Origin: Phycisphaerae bacterium
GTDB taxonomy: Bacteria; Planctomycetota; Phycisphaerae; UBA1845; UTPLA1
Length of the DNA stretch: 64,000 bases
Direction: 5' to 3'
Assembly: GCA_019636475.1 (NCBI GenBank)
Contig: JAHBXN010000005.1
Location: 186,001-250,000 of the forward strand
Both the position numbers and the translations under genes were made by a program. Below the pieces are notes generated by a model that was given only the letters and a program-made list of their open reading frames with translations, did no database searches and was not told the DNA's origin. Position 1 is the stretch's first letter. Each line of letters opens with the position of its first letter. Below, one piece after another: positions 22,299 through 30,399 of this stretch.

Positions 22299-22398
22299 GC
22301 TGGCGATCGAGTGATGAATCGGCATCGAATCGGCGGTTTGCGGCACCCGGGCCGGGCCCGCGTGTCTTGACCCGCCGACCGCTTCGTGCCGGGACCAA

Positions 22399-22890
22399 CT
22401 ATGCCGGGCGCACCCGCATCAGAACCTGGTTGAATTCAACAGGCGAGCCGTTTTGCACCTCGATGGATTCGATCACGCCGGCGACCTCTGCCTTAATTTC
22501 ATTGAAGACCTTCATCGCCTCGATGATGCACACGACCGATTCCGGATTGACCCGGTCACCGATTCTTACAAAAGGCGGTGATTCAGGATTGGCGGAGGCA
22601 TAAAACGTACCGACCATCGGCGATGCAATCCTTAGCAGGCTCGAATCGGCGGCTGCCGCCCCCCCGGCCGTCGGAGCCGGAGCCGGTGCCGGCGCCGGGA
22701 CCGTCGCGGTTGGAGTTTGCATCATGGCCGGCATCGAATAGGGCTGAATCGGCTGCATCGCCGGTAGTTGCTCGATGCCCGCCCCCCGCCGACGAAGCAT
22801 GATTCGCTTATCGCCGTCTCTGATGATGATTTCAGCAAGGTCGTTGTCAACCATCAACTGCGTGAGCGTCTTGATTTCGTCTATGTCCAT
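22399..22890 (-). CDS. accB: Biotin carboxyl carrier protein of acetyl-CoA carboxylase
   Basis: Encodes 163 residues. The N-terminal helix region (1-40) is followed by a Pro/Ala-rich swinging linker at about 60-80. The lipoyl/biotinyl domain at 86-163 has the biotin motif EAMKVFNEI (Lys127) and [12 protein letters not shown]. It carries carboxybiotin between AccC and the transcarboxylase. Encoded just before accC, downstream of efp and an alpha/beta hydrolase on the same strand; efp-accB-accC is a common bacterial order. Confidence 0.96.
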   Translation of the reverse strand: MDIDEIKTLTQLMVDNDLAEIIIRDGDKRIMLRRRGAGIEQLPAMQPIQPYSMPAMMQTPTATVPAPAPAPAPTAGGAAAADSSLLRIASPMVGTFYASANPESPPFVRIGDRVNPESVVCIIEAMKVFNEIKAEVAGVIESIEVQNGSPVEFNQVLMRVRPA

Positions 22891-23048
22891 TCAAATCGCT
22901 TTCGGATCGCCGAGGCCGGCCCGCATCGGACTCACACGGACTGCTGCTCATGGCACCAAACCCATTGCGGCGAGTGCCTTGCCGCCGACAGTGCGACGAA
23001 CACTGTCGTCGCCCATTCGCCGCCTCGCTTTCGAGGACTGGGGCGATT

Positions 23049-23897
23049 CTAGCCCTGTGTCACGGAGACGGTCAAGGCGGCGCCCGCCCCATCGAGTCCC
23101 GTACGCGCAAGAACCGCGCTTCTGAGTAATTGCGGCGCCAGGACGCGCCGAATGAATCGGGCCGAGGTGCTTGTCGTGTGATTGCCCATGTATCCGAAGC
23201 GGAGCCATTCCGGATGCCAGCGGGCATCAATGAACCGCGGATGTTGATGGTGCCAGCCCACCAGACCGGCGGACGGCGTGAACTTGCGATCAGACGTGCC
23301 GAAGAGCAGCGTCCCGAGGCCAAGAAAAAAGAAATCGCCAGCGCTGCCCACGGAGATCAGTGAATCCTCGCAACGATTCGCCGCGGCACGAATGTCATAG
23401 CCCGGCGAGACCGACGGCGCGATCAACAAGGCCGACCGAATGCGAACGTCGGACGGCAGCGATTCCAGAACGCGAAGGGTGATCCAAGTGCCGCCGGACT
23501 GCGAAATGATATGCACCGGCGAATCGGGATGCGCGCGACGGTAAGACGAAAGGAATTCAACGATTCGAGCAACCTGCCGTTCCTGATGCGGCGGCCACAT
23601 GAGATTGACAATCGACCGCCAGAACGGAATCCCATCGTTCCAGTCCAGTCGAATAACTGCGCCGCGAAAACGTGAAGCAAGAATACCGAGTGCCATGCTC
23701 CGATTGTACGGACTCGGTCCCTCGATGCCGCCGAGCACGAGCACGAGGCCGCGTCGCCGACGGCGAAGCGAATCACACCTCGGCGGCACAGCGGCGCGCC
23801 AGAATACCAGGGACACCTTGCAAGCCAGTCCGTAAAGGGGATCGACGATGCCGGCAATTAGCAGAAAGAGCAGCCACCACGGCGAGTAGGGTCGCAT
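23049..23897 (-). CDS. Alpha/beta-hydrolase-like protein with N-terminal membrane segment
   Basis: Encodes 282 residues. A hydrophobic N-terminus at about 6-28 suggests a membrane anchor. The rest fits an alpha/beta hydrolase: beta strand LVLVLGGIEGPSPYN, nucleophile elbow IISQSGGTW (S-x-S-x-G variant of GxSxG; the second Ser is the expected nucleophile), and YMGNHTT near 240 for the catalytic His. A phrase SAGDFFFLGLGTLLFG links to the acid region. The substrate is unknown. It is set between efp and accB on the same strand, 30 bases after efp, so it is probably co-transcribed with fatty-acid genes; a lipid esterase role is possible but unproven. Confidence 0.6.
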   Translation of the reverse strand: MRPYSPWWLLFLLIAGIVDPLYGLACKVSLVFWRAAVPPRCDSLRRRRRGLVLVLGGIEGPSPYNRSMALGILASRFRGAVIRLDWNDGIPFWRSIVNLMWPPHQERQVARIVEFLSSYRRAHPDSPVHIISQSGGTWITLRVLESLPSDVRIRSALLIAPSVSPGYDIRAAANRCEDSLISVGSAGDFFFLGLGTLLFGTSDRKFTPSAGLVGWHHQHPRFIDARWHPEWLRFGYMGNHTTSTSARFIRRVLAPQLLRSAVLARTGLDGAGAALTVSVTQG

Positions 23898-23927
23898 AAC
23901 GATCTGCCCGCGAGGACGGCGCCGGCG

Positions 23928-24491
23928 TCAGACGCGCGACATGTATTCGCCGGTGCGCGTATCGATTCTGATCTTTTCGCCAATCGTGATGAACGGCGGG
24001 GCCCGAAGCTTGTAACCCGTCTCGACGACGATTTCCTTCGTCTGGTTCGTCGCGGTAGCCCCTTTGACGACCGGCGGCGCGTCTGTCACCTCCAACTCGA
24101 CGGTATTGGGCAGATCGACGCCGACGATTTCGCCGTTGAGCAACTTGCACATGACGGTCTCGTTGCCCTTTAGGAAATGGTCCGCATCCGGCATGAGGTC
24201 GCGCGACACGGGAATCTGATCGTACGTGTCCGTATTCATCAGGATGTATGAATCGCCGTCGCGATAAAGAAACTCGAACGGCCGGTCCTCGACAAACGGC
24301 ACTTCAAACTGGTCATCCATGTTGAAGCGGTTGTCGATGATTTTTCCGGTTCGGAAGTTCTTCAGCTTGACGTTCATGTAGCTGCGCCAGTTGCCTTTGG
24401 CGACCCGGTCAGACTCATGAACAATCCAGAGATCGTTCTCGTGGACCAGCGTCAGCCCTTTTCGAATATCGATTGCCTTAATCTTGCTCAT
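23928..24491 (-). CDS. efp: Elongation factor P, atypical tip loop
   Basis: Encodes 187 residues, the normal EF-P length, with three OB/KOW-like domains. The C-terminus matches strongly (ETGYKLRAPPFITIGEKIRI, DTRTGEYMSR). EF-P enters the ribosome E site and relieves stalling at polyproline. The loop that carries the modified Lys34 in E. coli (PGKGGA) reads VAKGNWRSYMNVKLKN here: counted from KLKN the usual position is Asn, the Lys is two residues early and an Arg two residues late. Which residue is modified, if any, is unclear. No epmA/epmB, earP or ymfI-type modification gene is visible. It heads the efp-accB-accC run. Confidence 0.93.
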   Translation of the reverse strand: MSKIKAIDIRKGLTLVHENDLWIVHESDRVAKGNWRSYMNVKLKNFRTGKIIDNRFNMDDQFEVPFVEDRPFEFLYRDGDSYILMNTDTYDQIPVSRDLMPDADHFLKGNETVMCKLLNGEIVGVDLPNTVELEVTDAPPVVKGATATNQTKEIVVETGYKLRAPPFITIGEKIRIDTRTGEYMSRV

Positions 24492-24679
24492 CCGAGATGA
24501 ATCCTCTGCTTTCCAACGACCTGCAAACAGCCGGACCTGCCGACCTGAGTCGAGTCAAATCTTCGTCTAACGTACTGTATGAACAGACCTTAAAGTGTCC
24601 CGGAAACCGCTGGAATCGTCAAGCGCTGCCGATTCCAAAGGCCGCGCCCGTTTGGAACCCACGACGCAACGCCGTCGAT

Positions 24680-24685
24680 TATACT
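24680..24685 (+). promoter_or_regulatory. Candidate -10 box ahead of the 24750-31008 gene run
   Basis: TATACT matches the sigma70 -10 consensus at five of six positions and lies 65 bases before the GTG of the first plus-strand gene. No good -35 hexamer stands at the proper distance, so this is a weak call. Confidence 0.3.
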
Positions 24686-24749
24686 TTTACCGGAATGAAC
24701 AAACTGTCGAACACCGACAAGGTGACTTTCGGGATGAAAGGAATCGATT

Positions 24750-25175
24750 GTGTGGCTCTCTGAGATCGGAAAATTTGTCGGAGCCAAGGTCGCCGGAGCG
24801 ATCATCACCGTCGCGGTGCTCGCGGGCGGATTCTGGTGCTATCGCAACTGGGATCAGGTCGAAGCATTCGGACGCATCGTCAAGCTGGTCCTCGCATGGC
24901 TTGTCGTCGTCGCCGTGCTGCCATGGACAAGTTTCTTCTTCATGCGGCAGTTTCTCGAGTATCAGTCGTCGCTCACCAGCGCGCGTTTCGCACATTTTGC
25001 GAGCGTCGCGATCATCGCAGCCTATTGGATCGTAGACATCTTCGCAGCGCTCTGGCTGGCGGACTGGAGCATCGCGGGCGGCTTCACCTGGTGCGTTGTT
25101 TTGCTTGGTTTCATCGCAGCCGGGGCCTACAATTATGTAATCTGCGAGTCGTTGGCGAGACGAATCGACTCGTAA
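24750..25175 (+). CDS. Small four-helix membrane protein of unknown function
   Basis: Encodes 141 residues from a GTG preceded by AAAGGA. Hydrophobic segments lie at about 10-30, 44-66, 82-103 and 108-130, so it should be an inner-membrane protein with little outside the bilayer. No family is recognised. It is the first gene of the same-strand run that continues with the Ser/Thr kinase 43 bases later, so it may be a membrane partner of that system. Confidence 0.65.
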   Translation: MWLSEIGKFVGAKVAGAIITVAVLAGGFWCYRNWDQVEAFGRIVKLVLAWLVVVAVLPWTSFFFMRQFLEYQSSLTSARFAHFASVAIIAAYWIVDIFAALWLADWSIAGGFTWCVVLLGFIAAGAYNYVICESLARRIDS

Positions 25176-25218
25176 TCGCCTTGATCGTATCACTCCATTC
25201 ACGAGCGAAGGAATCGCC

Positions 25219-26358
25219 ATGAACGGACCGAAGGCCGGAGATCGAATCAGCGAGTACATCCTTGATCGCATGGTCGGAGCCGGCAGCTTTGGCCAAGTCT
25301 GGAAAGCGCGCCATCATATCTGGAAAGACAACGTCGTTGCGGTCAAAGTACCGACTGATTCCCAGTACGTGCGAAATCTTCAGAAAGAGGGCACGGTCAT
25401 CCATGGCCTGCGCCACGCGAATATCGTGCGAGCGATCGGTCTCGATCCCTATGCCGAAACTCCATACCTCATTATGGAGTTCGTCGAAGGCTGCTCACTG
25501 AGGGAATTGATCAACGCCCATCCCCGCGGCATGCCGATCCGGGCCGCCCAGAACGTCGTCTGCGCTCTGCTCGCCGCTCTCGATCATGCCCATTCCGCCG
25601 GCGTCGTACACCGGGATATCAAGCCCGCGAACATTCTCATTGTTGGCGGCGATGCCAAGGACGCCGAACAATTGACGACAGCCGATGTCAAAGTCACCGA
25701 TTTCGGCCTCGGACATATCGGCGAGATTACCACGCAGAGCATCATGCAATCGGGCAGTATGCTCGCGGAGGATGGCCGGAGTATTTCCGGCACGCTCGCC
25801 TACATGTCTCCGGAGCAGCGAGACGGCCAGGCAATCGATGGCCGCAGCGATCTGTATGCCGTTGGCATCGTCCTGTTCGAAATGATCACCGGCGAACGAC
25901 CAAGCGGCAGCGACATGCCCTCCGAGCTTCGCGCCGGGCTGCCCACGTGGGTCGACCGGATTTACTCCCGAATGTACACGCGTCGGGAGCGCCGGTTCGA
26001 GACCGCCTCACAGGCATTGAGCGAAATCCTGTCGAGCAGCGTTCCGCCGATTGCCCGCGGGCACCTGTCGCCTGTTTCCCCGGGCGCGACACCTTCGAAC
26101 GAGCTGCCCGGCAGTGCGACGGTTTATCACCCAAGCGGCAGCGCCGCGCCTCCGGTCCTGACCGGGCGGGGCATCGGCACTGTGAGCTGTCCCGCGTGTG
26201 GCACGAAGCTCGACGCGGGAGACAACTTCTGCATCATGTGCGGCACCCAGGTCGTCGCCCAACCTCGCCGGTGTTCCCACTGCGCGTCGTATCCCGGCCC
26301 GGACGACAAGTACTGCGTGTTCTGCGGCACGCCTTTGCCTGACGATGCGGGAATTTGA
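25219..26358 (+). CDS. Hanks-type Ser/Thr protein kinase with two C-terminal zinc ribbons
   Basis: Encodes 379 residues; GAAGGA precedes the ATG. The kinase domain (about 11-271) is complete: Gly loop VGAGSFGQVW, Lys43 in AVKV, catalytic VHRDIKPANIL (Asp133), DFGLG at 161-165, activation segment ending GTLAYMSPEQ, and SDLYAVGIVLFEM. A Pro/Ser-rich linker leads to two zinc ribbons, CPAC ... CIMCG (about 324-342) and CSHC ... CVFCG (about 353-370). No membrane segment is present, unlike PknB-type sensors. The ribbons may bind partners. It sits in the run of genes encoding ESCRT-III-like and PspC proteins and is a candidate regulator of them. Confidence 0.9.
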   Translation: MNGPKAGDRISEYILDRMVGAGSFGQVWKARHHIWKDNVVAVKVPTDSQYVRNLQKEGTVIHGLRHANIVRAIGLDPYAETPYLIMEFVEGCSLRELINAHPRGMPIRAAQNVVCALLAALDHAHSAGVVHRDIKPANILIVGGDAKDAEQLTTADVKVTDFGLGHIGEITTQSIMQSGSMLAEDGRSISGTLAYMSPEQRDGQAIDGRSDLYAVGIVLFEMITGERPSGSDMPSELRAGLPTWVDRIYSRMYTRRERRFETASQALSEILSSSVPPIARGHLSPVSPGATPSNELPGSATVYHPSGSAAPPVLTGRGIGTVSCPACGTKLDAGDNFCIMCGTQVVAQPRRCSHCASYPGPDDKYCVFCGTPLPDDAGI

Positions 26359-26424
26359 GCGCCACCGGCCCGGCTCCCCAGGGTCGAGGCCGGCATGATG
26401 CGCATCAGGAAAGGGGAGCGTACG

Positions 26425-26733
26425 ATGGTCTTCATCGGCACCGGGCATGGCACGCTTGCTACGCTGGGTTTTATGCTCTTCGCAATGTTCGTCTTGATGG
26501 CATTCGTTGTCATCGGCCGGGCCGTCGCACGCTGCAATCAATCAGATGCCTTCAAAGACGCAAAGCCAGATTTTTTTCTCGACAAATACGTCTCTCCGTT
26601 CGCCAGCGGATCCGCGGTTGAATCGGGCGCGGAGTGGACGTGCAACGACCCCATGTGCCGGGCGTCAAATTCGGCTCACGCCCGTTTCTGCCGACTCTGC
26701 GGCACACCGCGGAACGGGGCCGACTCACGGTGA
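26425..26733 (+). CDS. Single-span membrane protein with RanBP2/NZF-type zinc finger
   Basis: Encodes 102 residues; GGGGAG eight bases upstream favours this ATG over the one at 26395. A membrane helix runs about 9-31. The C-terminal soluble part contains W-x-C-x4-C-x3-N-x6-C-x2-C (Trp71, Cys73, Cys78, Asn82, Cys89, Cys92), an exact match to the RanBP2/Npl4 zinc-finger consensus. In eukaryotes this fold binds ubiquitin, RNA or proteins; in bacteria its partners are mostly unknown. It lies between the kinase and the winged-helix/ESCRT-III-like gene. A role as membrane-bound adaptor is inference. Confidence 0.7.
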   Translation: MVFIGTGHGTLATLGFMLFAMFVLMAFVVIGRAVARCNQSDAFKDAKPDFFLDKYVSPFASGSAVESGAEWTCNDPMCRASNSAHARFCRLCGTPRNGADSR

Positions 26734-26923
26734 ATCAATCGAACTTCGCCCGAGGACGACCCCCGCCCGTGCCGACGCAGGTCCGAATGTTCGTTTTCCA
26801 CGATTTCGGCCTCGATATTTCCAACGCATTTGACAACACTATCCAAGGGACAGGCGGATAGGTAGGAAGGACAAGCCGGGCGCGGTAGAGTAGCTTTCTG
26901 GACATTTGGCTGATACTTGCAAC

Positions 26924-28345
26924 ATGAAGAACGCCGCACAAATCGCCAGGGAAGTTGAGTCGAGCTATCTCGGCGGGGTCTCCGCCAACCTGAAGACCAC
27001 CGGCAGCCGTTTCATTGCGGGTCAGTGGTTTCGGCGTGAGGAGACCGACAACGGCGAGCGCGTCCGGGCCGCGATGGTCGATCGGCGAATCTACGATCGC
27101 GAGAAGTTCAATGAACTGCCGCACGGGAGAACCGTCACCGTACGCGGCTATGAGCGCCGCTGGATCTTCGGCCGTCGCATCAAGAGCGTGACCGTGGCGA
27201 CCGTTATGGCGCCACCCGGGCCGCTGCTGGATGAAGGGCAATCCGGCTCGCCCCCCCCGCCGATCACGAAATCGCAGTTGCTCGACCATATCAGCCGACT
27301 GATCACCGACGGCAAGGCCGTTCACCTGGTCGGCGTATGCAGCCCGAGCGGCTTTGAGGATGATGTATGGAATCATCCGCCGCAATTGCCGAATGTGAAA
27401 TTGATCCTCGTCGCACCGCGACCGGACGGCGGCTGGCGAGTCGTCCCCGCCGATTCCCGGATCGATGCGCGCCTGGTCAAGCTGTTCGACCCCGAGGAAA
27501 ACTCGCAGAAGCTCAATCGAATCCGGCAGGAGATCGAGGCCCGTCGAATCGATCTTCTGACCGGCAGCCTCTCTGCGACCCAACTCGCGCGGGAACTGGA
27601 TTTGCCAGTCCCGCTCGTCAACAATGCATTTGAGGCCATCGCCCGCACCGATCCGGAGTTGCGGGTCTCCAAGCGCGGCGGAGAGGCCGTGATGTATCGC
27701 GGCGCGACCAAAACATCGGCCGAGGAGGACCGTTCGATGTCTCTTGCGGAATGGATACGCGGTCTCTTCTCAAAAGAAGGAGAAGAACTCAAAAAGATCA
27801 ACGTGCTGTCTGAGAAACGGGCGTCGCTCTCGACCCGCCTTGACAGAATGTACGAAGACATCGGCGCACTGGAAAAACGCGAAGCCAGGCTGATGGAGGA
27901 AGGAAAGGCCGCAAATTCGACCGTGACCAAGCGCCGAGTGGCTGCCCAGGTCGCTCGATTGCGAAAAGACATCAGCCGCTACAACACGAGTGCGTCAATT
28001 CTCAGCAAGCAGATCAACGTCATCAGCACACACATCCATAACCTCGAACTGGCACAGACCGGCAGTCTCGCATCACTGCCGTCCACGGACGAATTGACCG
28101 AAGCGGCCGTCAATGCCGAAGAAATTCTCGAACAGCTCGGCGCCAGCGATGCACTGGTGAGCAGCCTTGAAGTGAGCATGGCTGATACGGCGATGTCGGA
28201 CGATGAAGCGGACATTCTGAACGAGCTTCTTGGGGAGGCCGAGGACGCGGCCAAAGTCTCGCCGGAGAAATCTGCCGCCAGCCGGCCGCAGAAGTCCGCG
28301 CCGTCGAAGGAGAAATCCGCCGGCGATCCCGCAGCGGAAGGATAA
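26924..28345 (+). CDS. Winged-helix plus ESCRT-III/Snf7-like helical protein
   Basis: Encodes 473 residues from MKNAAQIAREV; a TTG 18 bases earlier is possible. Residues 1-100 form a small beta-rich domain (HGRTVTVRGYERRW). Residues 115-190 are an alpha/beta domain (AVHLVGVCSPSGFEDD). About 200-260 reads as a winged helix (SATQLARELDLPVPLVNNAF, then a basic wing with MYR). From about 270 begins an ESCRT-III-like plan: amphipathic MSLAEWIRGLFSK, a charged coiled coil (LSTRLDRMYEDIGALEKREA), a basic segment TKRRVAAQVARLRKDISRY, more helices, then acidic SDDEADILNELL and a Lys/Ser/Pro tail. The order winged helix then Snf7-like domain recalls eukaryotic CHMP7. The assignment rests on pattern only; a PspA-like helical protein is the alternative. 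Confidence 0.6.
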   Translation: MKNAAQIAREVESSYLGGVSANLKTTGSRFIAGQWFRREETDNGERVRAAMVDRRIYDREKFNELPHGRTVTVRGYERRWIFGRRIKSVTVATVMAPPGPLLDEGQSGSPPPPITKSQLLDHISRLITDGKAVHLVGVCSPSGFEDDVWNHPPQLPNVKLILVAPRPDGGWRVVPADSRIDARLVKLFDPEENSQKLNRIRQEIEARRIDLLTGSLSATQLARELDLPVPLVNNAFEAIARTDPELRVSKRGGEAVMYRGATKTSAEEDRSMSLAEWIRGLFSKEGEELKKINVLSEKRASLSTRLDRMYEDIGALEKREARLMEEGKAANSTVTKRRVAAQVARLRKDISRYNTSASILSKQINVISTHIHNLELAQTGSLASLPSTDELTEAAVNAEEILEQLGASDALVSSLEVSMADTAMSDDEADILNELLGEAEDAAKVSPEKSAASRPQKSAPSKEKSAGDPAAEG

Positions 28346-28496
28346 ACGGGGCGATCGGAAAGTCTGCGCGATGAATGCAGGCGGGACGACAGGCTCAGGA
28401 AAATAGATTTGCGGAACGATGTGGTCTTATTCAGCGGACGGCATTTCAGGCGGCTGCTGCGTTCTACCGGATCAGCTCGATCTTGATTGGTGACGA

Positions 28497-29102
28497 ATGG
28501 GTTTATTCGATTGGCTGACAAAATCCTCCAAATCGCTCTCGCAGATGACGCGCAGTGAGCTGCGCCGGCAGGAACTGCTGCTGCAGCGCGAACGCGACCA
28601 GCTCATCAAGCGCATCTCCGATCTGGCCATCCAGAAGCAGGAGGTTTTTGAACGCGGTCGCGGCGAGAAATCGCCGGAAGTGCGACGCGTTCTGGCGCAG
28701 GAATTCGACCTGAAAACCACTGAACAGCTTATGGCCTCGCGACAGTTGAATATCCGCAGCAAGGAAGCGGTCACCGTCACGCGCATGAGAATGCTTCGTG
28801 AAAACGCCGAACGCGCCAAGGCCCGCGGCAGCAAGCTCGGCCTGATCAGCGAAAAAGACCTGATCGCTCTGGAAAAAATGATCGAGAACGACAACGTCAC
28901 CGCCGAGATGTATCAGGAGCGGCTCGATGATATGCTCAGAACCGGCCTTGAAGAGGGCGAGAGCATGTTGACGCCCGGCACGCAGCAGGTGCTGGATATC
29001 TGGGACCAGATGGACACGGGGCTGGTCAAGGACAAGGATCAGGCATTCGAAGAGGCCGACCGCCGCGTGCGAGAACGCCACAAGGCATCGGAGGGCGGCT
29101 AG
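28497..29102 (+). CDS. ESCRT-III/PspA-like helical protein
   Basis: Encodes 201 residues. It starts MGLFDWLTKS, an amphipathic anchor like those at the N-termini of PspA/Vipp1 and Snf7. A long charged helical hairpin follows at about 18-110 (RRQELLLQRERDQLIKRISD; then RVLAQEFDLKTTEQLMAS), and shorter helices to 150 (DLIALEKMIENDN). There is no Cys, no membrane span and no enzyme motif. Length and plan fit ESCRT-III superfamily members, which polymerise on membranes. It lies 150 bases after the winged-helix gene on the same strand, with two further helical or PspC members downstream. Confidence 0.55.
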   Translation: MGLFDWLTKSSKSLSQMTRSELRRQELLLQRERDQLIKRISDLAIQKQEVFERGRGEKSPEVRRVLAQEFDLKTTEQLMASRQLNIRSKEAVTVTRMRMLRENAERAKARGSKLGLISEKDLIALEKMIENDNVTAEMYQERLDDMLRTGLEEGESMLTPGTQQVLDIWDQMDTGLVKDKDQAFEEADRRVRERHKASEGG

Positions 29103-29201
29103 TCGCGCGACCGCTCGTTGCTCGCCCGGACAATGACGGTTCAGCGGAATTCGGCGTCAGGGAATGTCACCCCATTCGGTCCTCGCCGATTGAGAGTCTG
29201 A

Positions 29202-30080
29202 ATGCTTGAGATCTTCGTACAACGCCCGAAGGAAGACGTGGATTCATCGCTCGTCCAGTTTGCCGCGCGGCGTTCGTATCGAATCAGCAAGCCGTGGTAT
29301 CTGGACAGCATACGCATCGAAACCCCCTCCCCCACCCACGGCGCCTCAAACGTCCGCCGATTCTGGGCGGCCATGTTCGACTCGCCTCTGGAACCGCGAA
29401 TTGATGTGGAAACGCGCCGAAAGCGAAGCGGCACGCGGGTCCGCGTGGTCATCGCCAACACACCGGAAAGCACTCGCTTGGCCTATGAGCTGCACTCCTT
29501 CCTGCTGGATGACCGGTCGTTTGACCGCAACTTGCCTACCATCTGTCCCCGTTGTTCGACACCCATCTCGAATCTCACGTCCCGCTACTGTGGCCGTTGC
29601 GGACACAAGCTCGTCGCCAACGGCCTCGAACCTCGAATTCGTGAATTCCCCGGAATTGTGCCGCCCGTTCCCGAGGAAATGACTTCACGTGTCCGATTGG
29701 AGCGCGACGCCAGTCCGCCGAAAATCGAACAGCCGGCGACAAACATCATGGAGCAATCCTTTGAACGGCCGGTTCGCGCGATGCAGATGCCGCCGGTTAC
29801 TGCCGAATCGAGCGATAACGCCAATACACGAGAAGCTGATTCGCCGGAATCCGAATCGGCCAATCCGGAGTCACCGAATTCGGATGATTCCGGAAAGGAA
29901 TCTCTCCCGGAGGATGAAACCGGAATCGAGAAAAATAAACCCGAACCTGAACGCCAATCCGAAACCGAAGGCCATGCGCCAGAGCAAGTCTCCGCTGAAC
30001 CACAGGCCGAAGCGGAGGCCGAATCGGACAGTGACGAATCACACGGGCGGCCCGACCGGCGAGCACTCGCCGAGGAGTAA
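29202..30080 (+). CDS. Zinc-ribbon protein with long acidic, Pro/Glu/Ser-rich tail
   Basis: Encodes 292 residues. Residues 1-110 form a compact alpha/beta region (MLEIFVQRPKEDVDSSL; RVRVVIANTPESTRLAYELH) that I do not recognise. A zinc ribbon follows (CPRC ... YCGRCGHKL; Cys115, 118, 130, 133). From about 200 to the end it is a low-complexity tail rich in Glu, Ser, Pro and Asp, probably disordered. Its terminal GAGGAG doubles as the ribosome site of the pspC-like gene, so the two are translationally close. The acidic tail could bind basic helical proteins of the cluster; that is speculation. Confidence 0.6.
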   Translation: MLEIFVQRPKEDVDSSLVQFAARRSYRISKPWYLDSIRIETPSPTHGASNVRRFWAAMFDSPLEPRIDVETRRKRSGTRVRVVIANTPESTRLAYELHSFLLDDRSFDRNLPTICPRCSTPISNLTSRYCGRCGHKLVANGLEPRIREFPGIVPPVPEEMTSRVRLERDASPPKIEQPATNIMEQSFERPVRAMQMPPVTAESSDNANTREADSPESESANPESPNSDDSGKESLPEDETGIEKNKPEPERQSETEGHAPEQVSAEPQAEAEAESDSDESHGRPDRRALAEE

Positions 30081-30085
30081 TCAAC

Positions 30086-30280
30086 ATGGGTTTGGGCAGA
30101 CAGCTTCGGCGATCGCGCCATAACAGAATGATCGGGGGCGTCGTGGGCGGCCTCGCGGAGTATTTCGGCATCGGTCCGACGCTCGCCAGAGTGGGTTATG
30201 TCATACTTTCGATCTGTTCTGCGGCGTTTCCGGGTATATTGGTCTATGTGATCTGCTGGCTGGTGATCCCGGAGGAATAG
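30086..30280 (+). CDS. PspC-domain small membrane protein
   Basis: Encodes 64 residues, the whole of a PspC domain: RSRHNRMIGGVVGGLAEYFG, then PTLARVGYVIL and a hydrophobic stretch ending YVICWLVIPEE. PspC is an inner-membrane component of the phage-shock response, where it cooperates with PspA, a bacterial ESCRT-III relative. It begins five bases after the zinc-ribbon gene and 119 bases before a third ESCRT-III-like gene. This link to PspA-type biology is the strongest independent support for a membrane-remodelling role of the locus. Confidence 0.9.
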   Translation: MGLGRQLRRSRHNRMIGGVVGGLAEYFGIGPTLARVGYVILSICSAAFPGILVYVICWLVIPEE

Positions 30281-30399
30281 CGATCGCATCGCATTGAGCC
30301 CGGTGTCGATTCCTTCGCCGGAGCGTACAATCGTATGACCCTGAAAAATGCGATTCCGGCGACCTTGATCCACTCCGGCACTCAGAAAGGCTGAAAACG

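Noticed and set aside
26735-27583. 282-residue minus-strand frame
   Set aside because: Overlaps the start of the winged-helix gene, has no motif, and would break the same-strand run.
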